Positions 33,957 to 42,488 of a stretch of 64,000 nucleotides of DNA are shown one piece after another. A model generated the notes under the pieces. It ran no database searches. It saw only the letters and a list, made by a program, of their open reading frames with translations, and was not told the DNA's origin. Position numbers and translations under genes: made by a program. How positions within the stretch are numbered: position 1 is the first letter of the stretch; every line of letters begins with the position of its first letter. The DNA is from an uncultured Lachnospiraceae bacterium (lineage in GTDB: Bacteria > Bacillota > Clostridia > Lachnospirales > Lachnospiraceae): assembly GCA_910587765.1 (NCBI GenBank), contig CAJUNR010000006.1:78233-142232 (forward strand), written 5' to 3'.

Positions 33957-35330
33957 CTATTCGACCCTCGGAAGCTGACTGCGGTAAACCGCCAGCTCTT
34001 CGTCGGTGGGAATGGAATCATTCATCTCTCCGTTGTGGAATTTCTCATAAGCCACCATATCAAAATAACCGGTACCGGTGAGGCCGAATACGATCGTCTT
34101 CTCCTCTTTGGTTTCCTTGCAGCGGACCGCCTCGTCAATGGCCGCGCGGATGGCGTGGGAGCTTTCCGGTGCGGGAAGAATCCCTTCTATCCTCGCAAAA
34201 TATTCCGCCGCCTCAAAGACTTCCGTCTGCTTCACGCTGACCGCCTCCATCAGTCCCTGATGATACAGCTCCGACAAGGTGGAGCTCATGCCGTGATAGC
34301 GAAGGCCGCCGGCATGGTTGGCCGAGGGGATAAAGCCGCTGCCCAGCGTATACATTTTGGAAAGCGGGCAGACCATTCCCGTATCGCAGAAATCATAGGC
34401 ATACACGCCGCGGGTAAAGCTCGGACAGGATGCCGGCTCCACGGCAACAATCCGGTAATCCGCCTCGCCGCGAAGCTTTTCGCCCATAAACGGCGCGATC
34501 AGGCCTCCCAGATTGGAGCCGCCTCCGGCGCAGCCGATGATGATATCCGGTTTCACCCCATATTTGTCCAGCGCCGCTTTCGTCTCCAGGCCGATCACGG
34601 ACTGATGGAGAAGGACCTGATTCAGCACGCTGCCCAGCACATAGCGGTAGCCGTCGCTTGACACCGCCTTTTCCACCGCTTCGGAAATGGCGCAGCCGAG
34701 ACTTCCCGTGGTGTTGGGATGCTCCGCCAGAATCTTCCTGCCCACCTCGGTCTCCGTGGACGGCGACGGCGTCACCGATGCGCCGTAGGTGCGCATTACC
34801 TCCCGCCGGAAAGGTTTCTGCTCATACGAGCACTTGACCATATATACCCTGCAGTCCAGTCCAAAATAAGAACACGCCATGGAAAGAGCGGTTCCCCACT
34901 GGCCGGCTCCGGTTTCGGTGGTTACTCCTTTAAGCCCCTGCTTCTTCGCATAATACGCCTGAGCGATGGCAGAGTTCAGCTTATGGCTGCCGCTGGTATT
35001 GTTGCCCTCAAACTTGTAATAAATGTGCGCGGGCGTATCCAGCTTTTCCTCCAGACAGTAGGCGCGGACCAGCGGGGAGGGACGGTACATTTTATAGAAA
35101 TTGCGGATTTCCTCCGGAATCTCAAAGTACGCCGTGTCGTTATCCAGCTCCTGCCGGATCAGTTCCTCGCAGAAGACGCCTGCCAGCTCTTCCGCCTTCA
35201 TCGGCTCGAGAGTGCCCGGATTCAAAAGCGGCGCCGGTTTCTGCTTCATATCAGCGCGCAGATTGTACCACGCGTTCGGCATCTCGTTCTCGTTCAGGTA
35301 GATTTTGTACGGGATTTTTTCGTTTTTCAT
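33957..35330 (-). CDS. trpB2: TrpB2-type tryptophan synthase beta chain (457 aa)
   Basis: PLP enzyme that joins L-serine with indole to give tryptophan. The PLP-binding Lys is K117 in S-G-S-H-K-L-N-S, and G-A-G-Q-W-G and G-C-A-G-G-G-S-N are conserved substrate and phosphate loops. The long N-terminus and about 457-residue length mark the TrpB2 subfamily, which often acts without TrpA and may salvage free indole. No other trp genes are nearby. AGGAGG 8 bases before 35330 decides the start against an ATG two codons upstream. Expression is controlled by the T-box leader at 35405-35714. Confidence 0.92.
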   Translation of the reverse strand: MKNEKIPYKIYLNENEMPNAWYNLRADMKQKPAPLLNPGTLEPMKAEELAGVFCEELIRQELDNDTAYFEIPEEIRNFYKMYRPSPLVRAYCLEEKLDTPAHIYYKFEGNNTSGSHKLNSAIAQAYYAKKQGLKGVTTETGAGQWGTALSMACSYFGLDCRVYMVKCSYEQKPFRREVMRTYGASVTPSPSTETEVGRKILAEHPNTTGSLGCAISEAVEKAVSSDGYRYVLGSVLNQVLLHQSVIGLETKAALDKYGVKPDIIIGCAGGGSNLGGLIAPFMGEKLRGEADYRIVAVEPASCPSFTRGVYAYDFCDTGMVCPLSKMYTLGSGFIPSANHAGGLRYHGMSSTLSELYHQGLMEAVSVKQTEVFEAAEYFARIEGILPAPESSHAIRAAIDEAVRCKETKEEKTIVFGLTGTGYFDMVAYEKFHNGEMNDSIPTDEELAVYRSQLPRVE

Positions 35331-35404
35331 TGTCATTGCCTCCTTTGATACCTTTTTCATCTGATACTTTTTTCATCGTTCACGCCCACAGCGTTTTACA
35401 ACAA

Positions 35405-35714
35405 CAAAAAACGCCCCTGGCAGAACGATACTACGCTCTGTCAAGGACGAACAGGTACGGTATTCCATACCGCCTTATCCGCGGTGCCACCTTGATTCAC
35501 GGTACAACCCGTGCACTTTGCAGGATACCAACATATCCCCGGCATTTCTACGCCTGCCGCAAGCGTCGCAGAATACTCTGTGAACAATCACATTTGACTG
35601 CGCCCTCCGCGGTCCATTTGACAATTTGTTTCCTCTCCGGCTCTCAGCATCCCGGATTCTCTGTAAGGGCATCGTTGCCGTTATCTCCGCTTCATCGGTT
35701 TGAAGTATTAAATT
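35405..35714 (-). promoter_or_regulatory. Tryptophan T-box riboswitch leader
   Basis: The minus-strand leader contains the T-box core AAGGTGGCACCGCGG at 35479-35493, which pairs with the free CCA end of uncharged tRNA in the antiterminator. A terminator follows: arms 35434-35449 and 35412-35427, then a T-run at 35405-35410. A long stem I lies upstream. The best specifier is TGG (35614-35616) in the context AAATGGACC, matching tryptophan and the downstream trpB2 gene. Uncharged tRNA-Trp would favour antitermination. Confidence 0.88.
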
Positions 35715-35720
35715 GTTAGA

Positions 35721-35749
35721 ATCATATCACGATTCCACGGATGTGTCAA
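35721..35749 (-). promoter_or_regulatory. Promoter of the T-box/trpB2 transcript
   Basis: Minus-strand TTGACA (35744-35749), 17-base spacer, TATGAT (35721-35726). Transcription should start near 35714. Confidence 0.75.
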
Positions 35750-35841
35750 CTGTTTTTTCAAAACACATCCATGCTGCACGCATCGGACTGAAAACGGCGT
35801 AGGTATGAAAAATCCATGTTATTGCTTGTACCCATGCGGCA

Positions 35842-36378
35842 TCAGGAATACGCCTTTGCCTCATGCGCCATCTTGCGGATATCCGGAACCGTCAGGAGCA
35901 CCGGATACAGGAGGGCGCCGATCACCAGACCGCTGATTCCCTGTATGATGTTGGCCGGAACGCTGGCGGCGGCCGCGGCAGCACCGTACATCACCGATTC
36001 ACAAAGAAAATATCCGCCTCCCACCAGAACGATATCCGCGATTCCGCCCAGAACCACCGCCGCGCCGCGGCTTTTAGCGGTTCTGCCGATTTTCTGATAG
36101 ATCAGGCCCGCCGCAAAGGCAACCGCCCCCTTGATCACAAATGTAATCGGCACGTAAAAGAAATATCCACCCACCAGATCCGCCATCGCGGAACCGATTC
36201 CGGCGGCCAGAAGTCCCAGCCCCGGACCGAGAATCACTCCGGACAGGATCACAACCGCGTCGCCCGGATGGATGTAGCCTCCCGTCCCGGGCGTGGGAAT
36301 CCGAATCGACATGGTCGCCACGCACGCAAATGCCGCAAACAGCGCGGCCAGTACGATTTTTTTCAAACTGTAACGCAT
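35842..36378 (-). CDS. ECF transporter S component (178 aa)
   Basis: Five to six membrane helices beginning MRYSLKKIVLAALFAAFA. I-R-I-P-T-P-G-T-G-G-Y-I-H-P-G-D is the typical loop of substrate-specific S proteins of energy-coupling-factor vitamin transporters, and L-V-G-G-Y continues this family pattern. It would partner with an EcfAAT module encoded elsewhere. Pyridoxine-type S components (PdxU-like) share this look, and the MocR-type repeats upstream would agree, but substrate assignment is inference. GAGG is 9 bases before the ATG at 36378. Confidence 0.82.
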   Translation of the reverse strand: MRYSLKKIVLAALFAAFACVATMSIRIPTPGTGGYIHPGDAVVILSGVILGPGLGLLAAGIGSAMADLVGGYFFYVPITFVIKGAVAFAAGLIYQKIGRTAKSRGAAVVLGGIADIVLVGGGYFLCESVMYGAAAAAASVPANIIQGISGLVIGALLYPVLLTVPDIRKMAHEAKAYS

Positions 36379-36442
36379 ACTCAAAACCTCTTTTCTTTTT
36401 AAGTTCAGCCTATTGTATAACAATTCTGGCCTGAATAAAATA

Positions 36443-36476
36443 TCCAGTTTTGAAAAAAATAACCAGTCCAGTTTTG
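36443..36476 (-). promoter_or_regulatory. Direct repeat upstream of the ECF S-component gene
   Basis: CAAAACTGGA occurs twice on the minus strand (36467-36476 and 36443-36452), 24 bases apart, before an extended-10-like TGTTATACAAT just upstream of the gene. Direct CTGGA repeats are typical of MocR-family regulators such as PdxR. The remaining bases up to the Crp-like gene (36477-36672) show nothing I can name. Confidence 0.4.
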
Positions 36477-36672
36477 CGGCAGTTTTTCTGCATCCTGTCG
36501 TGTTTTACGCGGCAGCAAGCCCCGGACATCCCCGGTTACCATCCTTTTTTACAATCACTTTCTTCCGCTTTTTGCCGTTTTGAGCCGGCGCGTGTTCCTT
36601 TGCAGTAAATACAAAGGCCGACAACGACGGAATCCCCCACTTCATTCCTGCTGTTATAAAACAAAATTGTAT

Positions 36673-37338
36673 CTAACAGTCCTCTGCTATTTGACGGAGA
36701 GCTGTCAGGTCTTGAATATAATAACCTTGTTTCGTTTTTTTCAAGTATCCTCGCTTTACAAAATTGGCAAGAACATACAGTAAATGCCGGTAAGTCACAC
36801 CTAAGAAATCCGCTACCTCTGTATGCCTTTCTCTATACATTTCGTTGCATGAAGTAAGCAGAATAAAATTTGCCAAACGCACCTCTAAGGGATAGGATTG
36901 GTTTCTCGAATAATTATAAGTGTTGCCGATTGCTTTTTGACTTAGGAACAAACAAAGATAACGCAAAAATTTTGTATCGTTCAGTATTTTATCCCTGCAT
37001 TTGTTGATGTGAATTTCGTAACACGTACAGGGTGTAATGGCTGTTACGCCGTTGGCGGCTTCCTGCGCGCCGAGTAATTCCATTTCTCCGACAAAACAAG
37101 GAGCATTTAGAAAATTTATCAGGGAAATGCGCCCGTTTTCATGGGAAAGAAACAATTTTGCCCGACCGCTTATTAAATAATACAGAGAATCAGGTTTTCC
37201 CCCTTCACACAAAATTTTTTCCGCGCTGTCAAATTTCACGATTGATGTATAGGGGCATATATCGAAACTGAAATAGTCCGACAACGGAAAATGATTATAG
37301 TATTCCTCTAATAATCCATTTTGATGAATAACGATCAT
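36673..37338 (-). CDS. Crp/Fnr-family transcriptional regulator (221 aa)
   Basis: The N-terminal cyclic-nucleotide-binding-like beta roll (about residues 20-130, with G-K-P-D-S-L-Y-Y-L-I-S-G-R) is followed by a dimer helix and a C-terminal winged helix (E-V-A-D-F-L-G-V-T-Y-R-H-L). There are no clustered cysteines as in FNR; the isolated Cys-containing residues C-T-C-Y near 110 are not an obvious iron-sulphur site. AAAGGA precedes the ATG at 37338. The gene is AT-rich relative to its surroundings and divergent from a methyltransferase gene, with a perfect palindrome between them. Confidence 0.85.
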   Translation of the reverse strand: MIVIHQNGLLEEYYNHFPLSDYFSFDICPYTSIVKFDSAEKILCEGGKPDSLYYLISGRAKLFLSHENGRISLINFLNAPCFVGEMELLGAQEAANGVTAITPCTCYEIHINKCRDKILNDTKFLRYLCLFLSQKAIGNTYNYSRNQSYPLEVRLANFILLTSCNEMYRERHTEVADFLGVTYRHLLYVLANFVKRGYLKKTKQGYYIQDLTALRQIAEDC

Positions 37339-37356
37339 AATAATCCTTTCAACCAG

Positions 37357-37399
37357 TATGAGATTTCTCATATCAGATTATCACAGATTTTTATATAAT
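37357..37399 (+). promoter_or_regulatory. Crp-type palindrome and promoter of the methyltransferase gene
   Basis: TATGAGA-TT-TCTCATA (37357-37372) is a perfect 16-bp palindrome. The -10 TATAAT is at 37394-37399 and no consensus -35 exists. The palindrome centre lies about 41.5 bases before the predicted transcript start, the classic class II activator position for Crp/Fnr proteins. Confidence 0.6.
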
Positions 37400-37417
37400 T
37401 CAAGAAAAGGAGGTCAA

Positions 37418-38062
37418 ATGAAAATGAAACAAGAAGAATATTGGAACAGTGTATCAAAAAGAAAGGAATTTACTACGCCCTTTCAAGCCAGGGAATTCTT
37501 AAAATATGTAAAAAGAGATCATACGATCCTTGATGTAGGCTGCGGATATGGAAGAACACTTGATGAACTGTATCATAACGGCTATCGTAACCTGATTGGT
37601 ATTGATTTTTCAGAAGGTATGATAGAAAGGGGAAAACAGCAGTTCCCTTATCTTGATTTACGAGTAAAAGACAACGTTGAAATATCCTTGCCGGACGCAA
37701 GCATTGACGCCGTAATCCTCTTTGCGGTTTTAACCTGCATACGGACAAATGAAGAGCAGGAGCAACTATTAACAGAAATAAAGCGGGTATTGAAACCACA
37801 GGGAGTTTTGTATGTAAATGATTTTCTGCTGAACACAGATGAACGTAATCTTACAAGATATGCAAAATTCAAAGAAACTTATGGCATATATGGTGTGTTT
37901 GAACTTCCGGAAGGTGCGGTATGCCGACACCATGATGAAACATGGATAAAACAACTTTTGAAAGATTTTTCCGAACAGGAATACAATCATTTGACATTTA
38001 CAACAATGAATAGAAATAAATCAAACGGTTTTTATTTTATAGGACAGTTAAATAATTTCTAA
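37418..38062 (+). CDS. SAM-dependent methyltransferase, class I (214 aa)
   Basis: Motif I is I-L-D-V-G-C-G-Y-G-R-T at about residues 38-48, followed by acidic I-G-I-D-F-S (motif II) and D-A-V-I-L-F-A-V-L-T-C (motif IV). This is a small-molecule type Methyltransf_11/25 fold. Substrate is unknown. AAAGGAGG lies directly upstream. Its AT-rich codon usage matches the divergent Crp-like gene and differs from neighbours, which suggests the pair arrived together. Confidence 0.83.
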   Translation: MKMKQEEYWNSVSKRKEFTTPFQAREFLKYVKRDHTILDVGCGYGRTLDELYHNGYRNLIGIDFSEGMIERGKQQFPYLDLRVKDNVEISLPDASIDAVILFAVLTCIRTNEEQEQLLTEIKRVLKPQGVLYVNDFLLNTDERNLTRYAKFKETYGIYGVFELPEGAVCRHHDETWIKQLLKDFSEQEYNHLTFTTMNRNKSNGFYFIGQLNNF

Positions 38063-38079
38063 TCCGGCAGTCGGCCGGA

Positions 38080-38115
38080 CAGGGATCGGCAAATTTTTTA
38101 CACTACCGATCTCTG
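38080..38115 (+). other. Hairpin after the methyltransferase gene
   Basis: CAGGGATCGG (38080-38089) pairs with CCGATCTCTG (38106-38115) with one G-U pair and a 16-base loop. An A/T-rich tract follows; it may serve as a weak terminator. Confidence 0.4.
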
Positions 38116-38187
38116 CCGCAAAAATTTATTTTTCCTGTCACATGGCTGTCTTTCCGTTGTCTAATATAATACAGGAGGTAAAAAATC

Positions 38188-39033
38188 ATGAAACCTATGA
38201 CCAACGAACAACTGCAGGCTTTGATTGAAAAAGCCGTTGCCGGAGATAAAGAATCTCTGGAAACCGTCATACTCAGCGTACGGGATCTGGTGTTTAACCT
38301 GTCTCTGCGTATGCTCGGCACTTTCCCTGACGCAGAAGATGCCGCACAGGATATTCTGTTAAAAATCATAACTCACCTGTCCTCTTTTAAGGGGGAAAGC
38401 GCTTTTTCCACGTGGGTATTCCGCATTGCGACGAATCATCTGAAAAATTACCAGAAGCATATGTTCGCAAAATTTCCTCTCAGCTTTGAATACTACGGAG
38501 ATGATATTAAGAACGCAGAAGTCGACGATGTGCCTGATCTCACGCAGAATGTGGAAACATCCATTTTGGCAGAAGAGTTGAAACTGTCCTGCACGAATGT
38601 CATGCTGCAGTGCCTCGACGCCGAAAGCCGGTGTATCTTTATTTTGGGGACCATGTTCCGGGTGGACAGCCGGATTGCGGGCGATATTCTGGGTATCACC
38701 CCGGAAGCCTACCGACAGCGGCTTTCAAGAATCCGCGGCAAAATGGCGGATTTCTTAAAAGAATACTGCGGCGAATATGGAAACGGGGCCTGCCGCTGTG
38801 CGGACAAAGTCAATTATGCCATCCAAAATCACCGGATTCACCCTGCACAGTTGAATTTCACTTCCGCGGTTCCGAAAGATACCATAATGGAAGTAAAAGA
38901 GGCTATGGAAAACATTGATGACATTTCACAGGAATTTGCATTTTGCAAAACCTATGAATCCCCGGCAGGCCTGAAAGAGTTTATCCGAAAATTCTTAGAC
39001 GGAACTTCCTGTTCCGTTGTCACAAATGCTTAG
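38188..39033 (+). CDS. ECF-type sigma factor with C-terminal extension (281 aa)
   Basis: Region 2 is at residues 25-95 (D-A-E-D-A-A-Q-D-I-L-L-K-I with F-S-T-W-V-F-R-I-A-T-N-H) and region 4 at about 120-185 (I-A-G-D-I-L-G-I-T-P-E-A-Y-R-Q-R-L-S-R). The extra ~95 residues contain a C-R-C pair after N-G-A. ECF sigma factors normally stop near 170-190 residues, so the extension is unusual and may act as a built-in regulator in place of an anti-sigma factor, which is not seen nearby. AGGAGG is 9 bases before the ATG. DUF2461 follows 13 bases later. Confidence 0.82.
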   Translation: MKPMTNEQLQALIEKAVAGDKESLETVILSVRDLVFNLSLRMLGTFPDAEDAAQDILLKIITHLSSFKGESAFSTWVFRIATNHLKNYQKHMFAKFPLSFEYYGDDIKNAEVDDVPDLTQNVETSILAEELKLSCTNVMLQCLDAESRCIFILGTMFRVDSRIAGDILGITPEAYRQRLSRIRGKMADFLKEYCGEYGNGACRCADKVNYAIQNHRIHPAQLNFTSAVPKDTIMEVKEAMENIDDISQEFAFCKTYESPAGLKEFIRKFLDGTSCSVVTNA

Positions 39034-39046
39034 GAGGAATAAAAAG

Positions 39047-39733
39047 ATGAATACTCAATTGATCCTGAATTATCTTTCTGATTTAAGTAAAAATAATCAG
39101 CGGGAGTGGTACCATGACCATAAAACAGAAAACAAAACGGCAAACACGGAATTTGAAGCATTGATCGGGGCGCTGATCCTTCGGATCGGTGAATTTGACA
39201 GCAGCGTGCTGCATAACGAGCCGAAAAACCTTACCTTTAAGCTGGTGAGAGATACGAGGTTCAGCCACGATAAGTCGCCTTACCATCCGGCATTCCGTGC
39301 CCATATTTCCTCACAGGGGAAGCTGCCGGTCCCAGTCGGCTATTATCTTATGATAAAACCCGGCAATCAGTCCTTTTTAGGCGGCGGCCTGTTTGCAGAT
39401 ATGTTCAAAGACGCAACGGCCATGGTACGGAATTACATTGCGCAAAACGGCAGAGAATTTGAAAGCATCATTCATGAGCCGGAATTTAAGAAATATTTTA
39501 CGGTACGGGGATCGGCGCTCAAAAATGTCCCCGCCGGATATGACAAAAGCCACCCACAGTCGGAATACTTAAAATTTAAAAGCTGGTATCTGGAATACCC
39601 GCTCAGGGATGAAGAACTGCTCGATACAGAAGCATTTCTCACGAAGGCGGCCGGGCTTTTCCACATTATGAAACCGTTTAACGATTATCTGAACCGGGCG
39701 CTTACCGGCTTTCAGATGCCGGCCAGACGATAA
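39047..39733 (+). CDS. DUF2461 (TIGR02453) family protein (228 aa)
   Basis: Family blocks L-S-K-N-N-Q-R-E-W-Y near residue 12-21 and R-D-T-R-F-S-H-D-K-S-P-Y near 65-80 are characteristic of DUF2461. G-G-G-L-F near residue 110 is also conserved. The function is unknown. AGGAGG is 9 bases before the ATG, and the gene is cotranscribed with the sigma factor. Its last 32 bases overlap tail-to-tail with the permease gene on the other strand. Confidence 0.83.
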   Translation: MNTQLILNYLSDLSKNNQREWYHDHKTENKTANTEFEALIGALILRIGEFDSSVLHNEPKNLTFKLVRDTRFSHDKSPYHPAFRAHISSQGKLPVPVGYYLMIKPGNQSFLGGGLFADMFKDATAMVRNYIAQNGREFESIIHEPEFKKYFTVRGSALKNVPAGYDKSHPQSEYLKFKSWYLEYPLRDEELLDTEAFLTKAAGLFHIMKPFNDYLNRALTGFQMPARR

Positions 39734-40937
39734 ACACTGTGATCTCCAAAGCCGGCAGCACCGGCAGGACATACAGCAGCGCCGGCCAGGCGGAGACGGC
39801 TCCCGCAAGCAGCAGCATGATCACCGGAACGACATATTTCCGCGGATGATGCCACAGATCGCTTTCAATCTTCCAGTCCCGGATGGGGTAAAACCATTCC
39901 AGCAGTATCGACAGCACCGCGCTCTGAAAGGCAAAGAAAACAGCCCCGGCAATCATGAGGGCGGTAACGCCGCCGCTTTGTATCTGCCAGCTTAAAAGGA
40001 AGACCGCATCTGCGGCCATATTGCACAGGAAGATAAACAGGCAGTACGGAACGCACAAGCGTCGTTTCTGCCCGGGCAGGAAACGGACTGCCTGCTCCAG
40101 ATCACGGTCGCAGGACAGCAGGATGCAGATGGGCGTATTCAGAGACAGAATCGCAAAACCCACCGGGGCAGCGGACAGGCCGCCCATTTCTCTCAGAAAA
40201 TACGGCATTCCAAGAGCCACGCACCACATCACAGCAGTATTAAGCAGATATTTTTTGTGACAGCCCAGATAGCGGAAAAAATACCGCCAGAGGGAAGCTT
40301 TCTTCCGCTGTCTGAGGGCGTGGTGCGCTCTCCTGTGATTTTTCCCGCTCTCCCACGGATAAAAAACATATCCGTCCGCCCCGTATAAAATCAGGCCGGC
40401 AAACAGGCCGTTTACAATCTGCAGCAGGACAAACCACAGCCTGTTTCCCCAAAGCTGAATGGCGGCCGCCATGACAGCGACCCAAAGTCCGCCTGCATAC
40501 CGGTATTTTCTAACGGAATAGACTGCGGCGGCCATAAGGACTGCGTGAATCATGCAGAGGATCATTCCCATGATTTCCATAGGGCTGCAGACAGCGACCG
40601 CCAGCAGAACCGCCAGAAGCAGCCCGGTCTTTGTAGAAATCGTATAGGCTCCCAGCATAGCCACATAGGCGAAGACAAACTCCCGGCGCCTGTGCGGCAG
40701 CATCAGCATATGCTGCAATTCAACAGCGTTATCTCCGGAAGAAAGGGACTGCCACATCACGCCAACGGTAAAGGCGCTGATCATCAGAATCCGGACAGAC
40801 GGCGCAATCTGCACCTGAAAACCGGCCAGGTACAGTCCCCAAAATACAATCAGATCCATCAAAAAAGTCCGGGGCAGCCGCTCGTAGTTTGCCCCAAACA
40901 GTTTTTTGGCAAAGGCTTTACCTGTCATTGTCATCAT
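39702..40937 (-). CDS. ABC-2-like membrane subunit (411 aa)
   Basis: Polytopic protein with about 10-12 hydrophobic helices and a basic loop (A-L-R-Q-R-K-K-A-S-L-W near residue 205). It has no strong named domain. It begins inside the end of the ATPase gene at 40918-41670, with GGGAGG six bases before the ATG, so it is translationally coupled to it. It is therefore the likely membrane partner of that ATPase. Substrate unknown. Confidence 0.7.
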   Translation of the reverse strand: MMTMTGKAFAKKLFGANYERLPRTFLMDLIVFWGLYLAGFQVQIAPSVRILMISAFTVGVMWQSLSSGDNAVELQHMLMLPHRRREFVFAYVAMLGAYTISTKTGLLLAVLLAVAVCSPMEIMGMILCMIHAVLMAAAVYSVRKYRYAGGLWVAVMAAAIQLWGNRLWFVLLQIVNGLFAGLILYGADGYVFYPWESGKNHRRAHHALRQRKKASLWRYFFRYLGCHKKYLLNTAVMWCVALGMPYFLREMGGLSAAPVGFAILSLNTPICILLSCDRDLEQAVRFLPGQKRRLCVPYCLFIFLCNMAADAVFLLSWQIQSGGVTALMIAGAVFFAFQSAVLSILLEWFYPIRDWKIESDLWHHPRKYVVPVIMLLLAGAVSAWPALLYVLPVLPALEITVFIVWPASESR

Positions 40938-41670
40938 GCAGAGCCTCCCGGATATCCGCGGCATTGATCTGCCCGCGCTCAAATGTCTGCCGGATCTTCC
41001 CGTCCTCCAGGACAAATACCCGGTCTGAGGTCAGCGTAATGCTCTCCAGAATGTGAGAAGAAAACAGCACGGTCCCATACTCTTTATAGCCCAAAATCTG
41101 CCGGTACAGGTATTCCGTACTCTGGAAATCCAGTCCGTTGACCGGCTCGTCCAGAAGAAGCAGCCTCGGTTTCAGGGCAAAGGCCGTGATTAAAAACGCC
41201 TTTTTCCGGTTTCCGGTTGACAACTCCCTCAACAGTGTGTCCGCATACGCTTCAAAATGAAAGCCCTGTATCAGCTCTGACACATCCGAAACCTCCCGGG
41301 CATAAGCGGCGCACACATAAGCCAGGTATTCCCGAAAGGTAAAATATGAAAAAGAATTGTCCTCGGCAAACACCGTATAACGGCAGAGTTTAAAATCCTG
41401 CTTTCGGAAATTCGCAGGGGAACCGCAAAAGTAAATGCCGTCGGAGCGAAAGGTCGGAAGCAGACCGGAGAGCACCTTCAAAAATGTGGTTTTGCCGGCC
41501 CCGTTCAGTCCGATCAGACCGGCCGCTTCGTGCTCTGCCAGCTCAAAAGAAAAATCCGAAAGAATCATATTCCCGTCCGTATACCATGCACTCAGGTTTT
41601 GAACCGTCAGGAGCGCTCCTCCCATCTTACCTGTCTCTTTTTCCTCCTTTTCCTTTTCTCCACGCCGCAT
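40918..41670 (-). CDS. ABC transporter ATP-binding protein, CcmA type (250 aa)
   Basis: Walker A is G-L-N-G-A-G-K-T-T near residue 53-61 and Walker B is L-L-L-L-D-E-P near 165. The signature reads L-R-E-L-S-T-G-N-R-K-K, a variant of LSGGQ with Thr-Gly-Asn. The first residues after the start (R-R-G-E-K-E-K-E-E-K) are highly charged. GGGAGG lies 9 bases before the ATG at 41670 and only 3 before the upstream ATG at 41676, so the second is preferred. It forms an ATPase/permease pair with 39702-40937. Confidence 0.82.
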   Translation of the reverse strand: MRRGEKEKEEKETGKMGGALLTVQNLSAWYTDGNMILSDFSFELAEHEAAGLIGLNGAGKTTFLKVLSGLLPTFRSDGIYFCGSPANFRKQDFKLCRYTVFAEDNSFSYFTFREYLAYVCAAYAREVSDVSELIQGFHFEAYADTLLRELSTGNRKKAFLITAFALKPRLLLLDEPVNGLDFQSTEYLYRQILGYKEYGTVLFSSHILESITLTSDRVFVLEDGKIRQTFERGQINAADIREALHDDNDR

Positions 41671-41692
41671 ATGCATAGTCCTCCCTTTCGCT

Positions 41693-42448
41693 CTACAGCC
41701 CTTTATCTGTTAAAATTTTATCAAACTTTTTCTCCGACAGGATCTCATGGGTCACAAGCTGTCCATCATAGAAAAGGGAGAAGGTTGTAAAAGGCGAGGG
41801 CGCATTCTGCGCGTCTTCTCTGCTCTGAATGTGTACGGACCGAAACGCTGCGTTTCTGGCTTTTGCCATATTCTCCAGTATCGGCACGTATTTTGCCGTA
41901 AAGGGACATTGGTTCGTGTAATACAGTACAAATCCTTCCGGCATCTCTTTATGAGCGCGCACCGTATCACGAAAACGGGGAAGCGGGGCGCCCTCCTCAA
42001 AGGGCAGAAACATCAGTTCAAAATAAGGCTCCGCCGTATCTGCCGTCTGAAACCCTTTATAGCCCATATACTTCGGGTCAGAGAGGAAGCCCATTTTCTT
42101 TTTGGAAGACAGGACCACAAGACCCTTTTTCCCTTTTGCCTTACTGTCCCGGATACACTCATCCAGCAGGAGATTCGAGTATCCATGCCCCTTAAACTGC
42201 CCGGATACCCACAGGCAGTCGATGTACATATAGCCCTCCGCCTCAATAGGTATCCATGCGTATTCCGCAGGGATATACTCAATAAAGCACTTTCCCCGGA
42301 CATTTCCTTTTAGGAACACAAGCCCTTCGTCCAGCCGCTCCTTCAGCCAGTTCTTTTTGGACATGACCTGAATATCCTTATTATTGGATATGGCGCAGCA
42401 AATGTGCTCCTTATCTATGCTTTCGTGTGTCAGTTTTACCAATTCCAT
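41693..42448 (-). CDS. GNAT N-acetyltransferase with YoaP-like domain (251 aa)
   Basis: The N-terminal GNAT-like half includes W-V-S-G-Q-F-K-G-H-G-Y-S-N-L-L-L as the acetyl-CoA loop (about residue 80-95). The C-terminal half contains Y-Y-T-N-Q-C-P-F-T-A-K-Y near residue 170-180, the thioredoxin-like block of the YoaP domain. AGGAGG lies 9 bases before the ATG. Function is unknown; the family is common in Firmicutes. It lies 22 bases upstream of the ABC ATPase gene. Confidence 0.82.
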   Translation of the reverse strand: MELVKLTHESIDKEHICCAISNNKDIQVMSKKNWLKERLDEGLVFLKGNVRGKCFIEYIPAEYAWIPIEAEGYMYIDCLWVSGQFKGHGYSNLLLDECIRDSKAKGKKGLVVLSSKKKMGFLSDPKYMGYKGFQTADTAEPYFELMFLPFEEGAPLPRFRDTVRAHKEMPEGFVLYYTNQCPFTAKYVPILENMAKARNAAFRSVHIQSREDAQNAPSPFTTFSLFYDGQLVTHEILSEKKFDKILTDKGL

Positions 42449-42488
42449 ATTCTGCTGCCTCCTTCTGTATTCCATAATCATCAAAAAA

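Noticed and set aside
36477..36672. A riboswitch upstream of the ECF S component
   Set aside because: The region shows short inverted repeats only. No thiamine, preQ1, cobalamin or FMN riboswitch consensus could be recognised.
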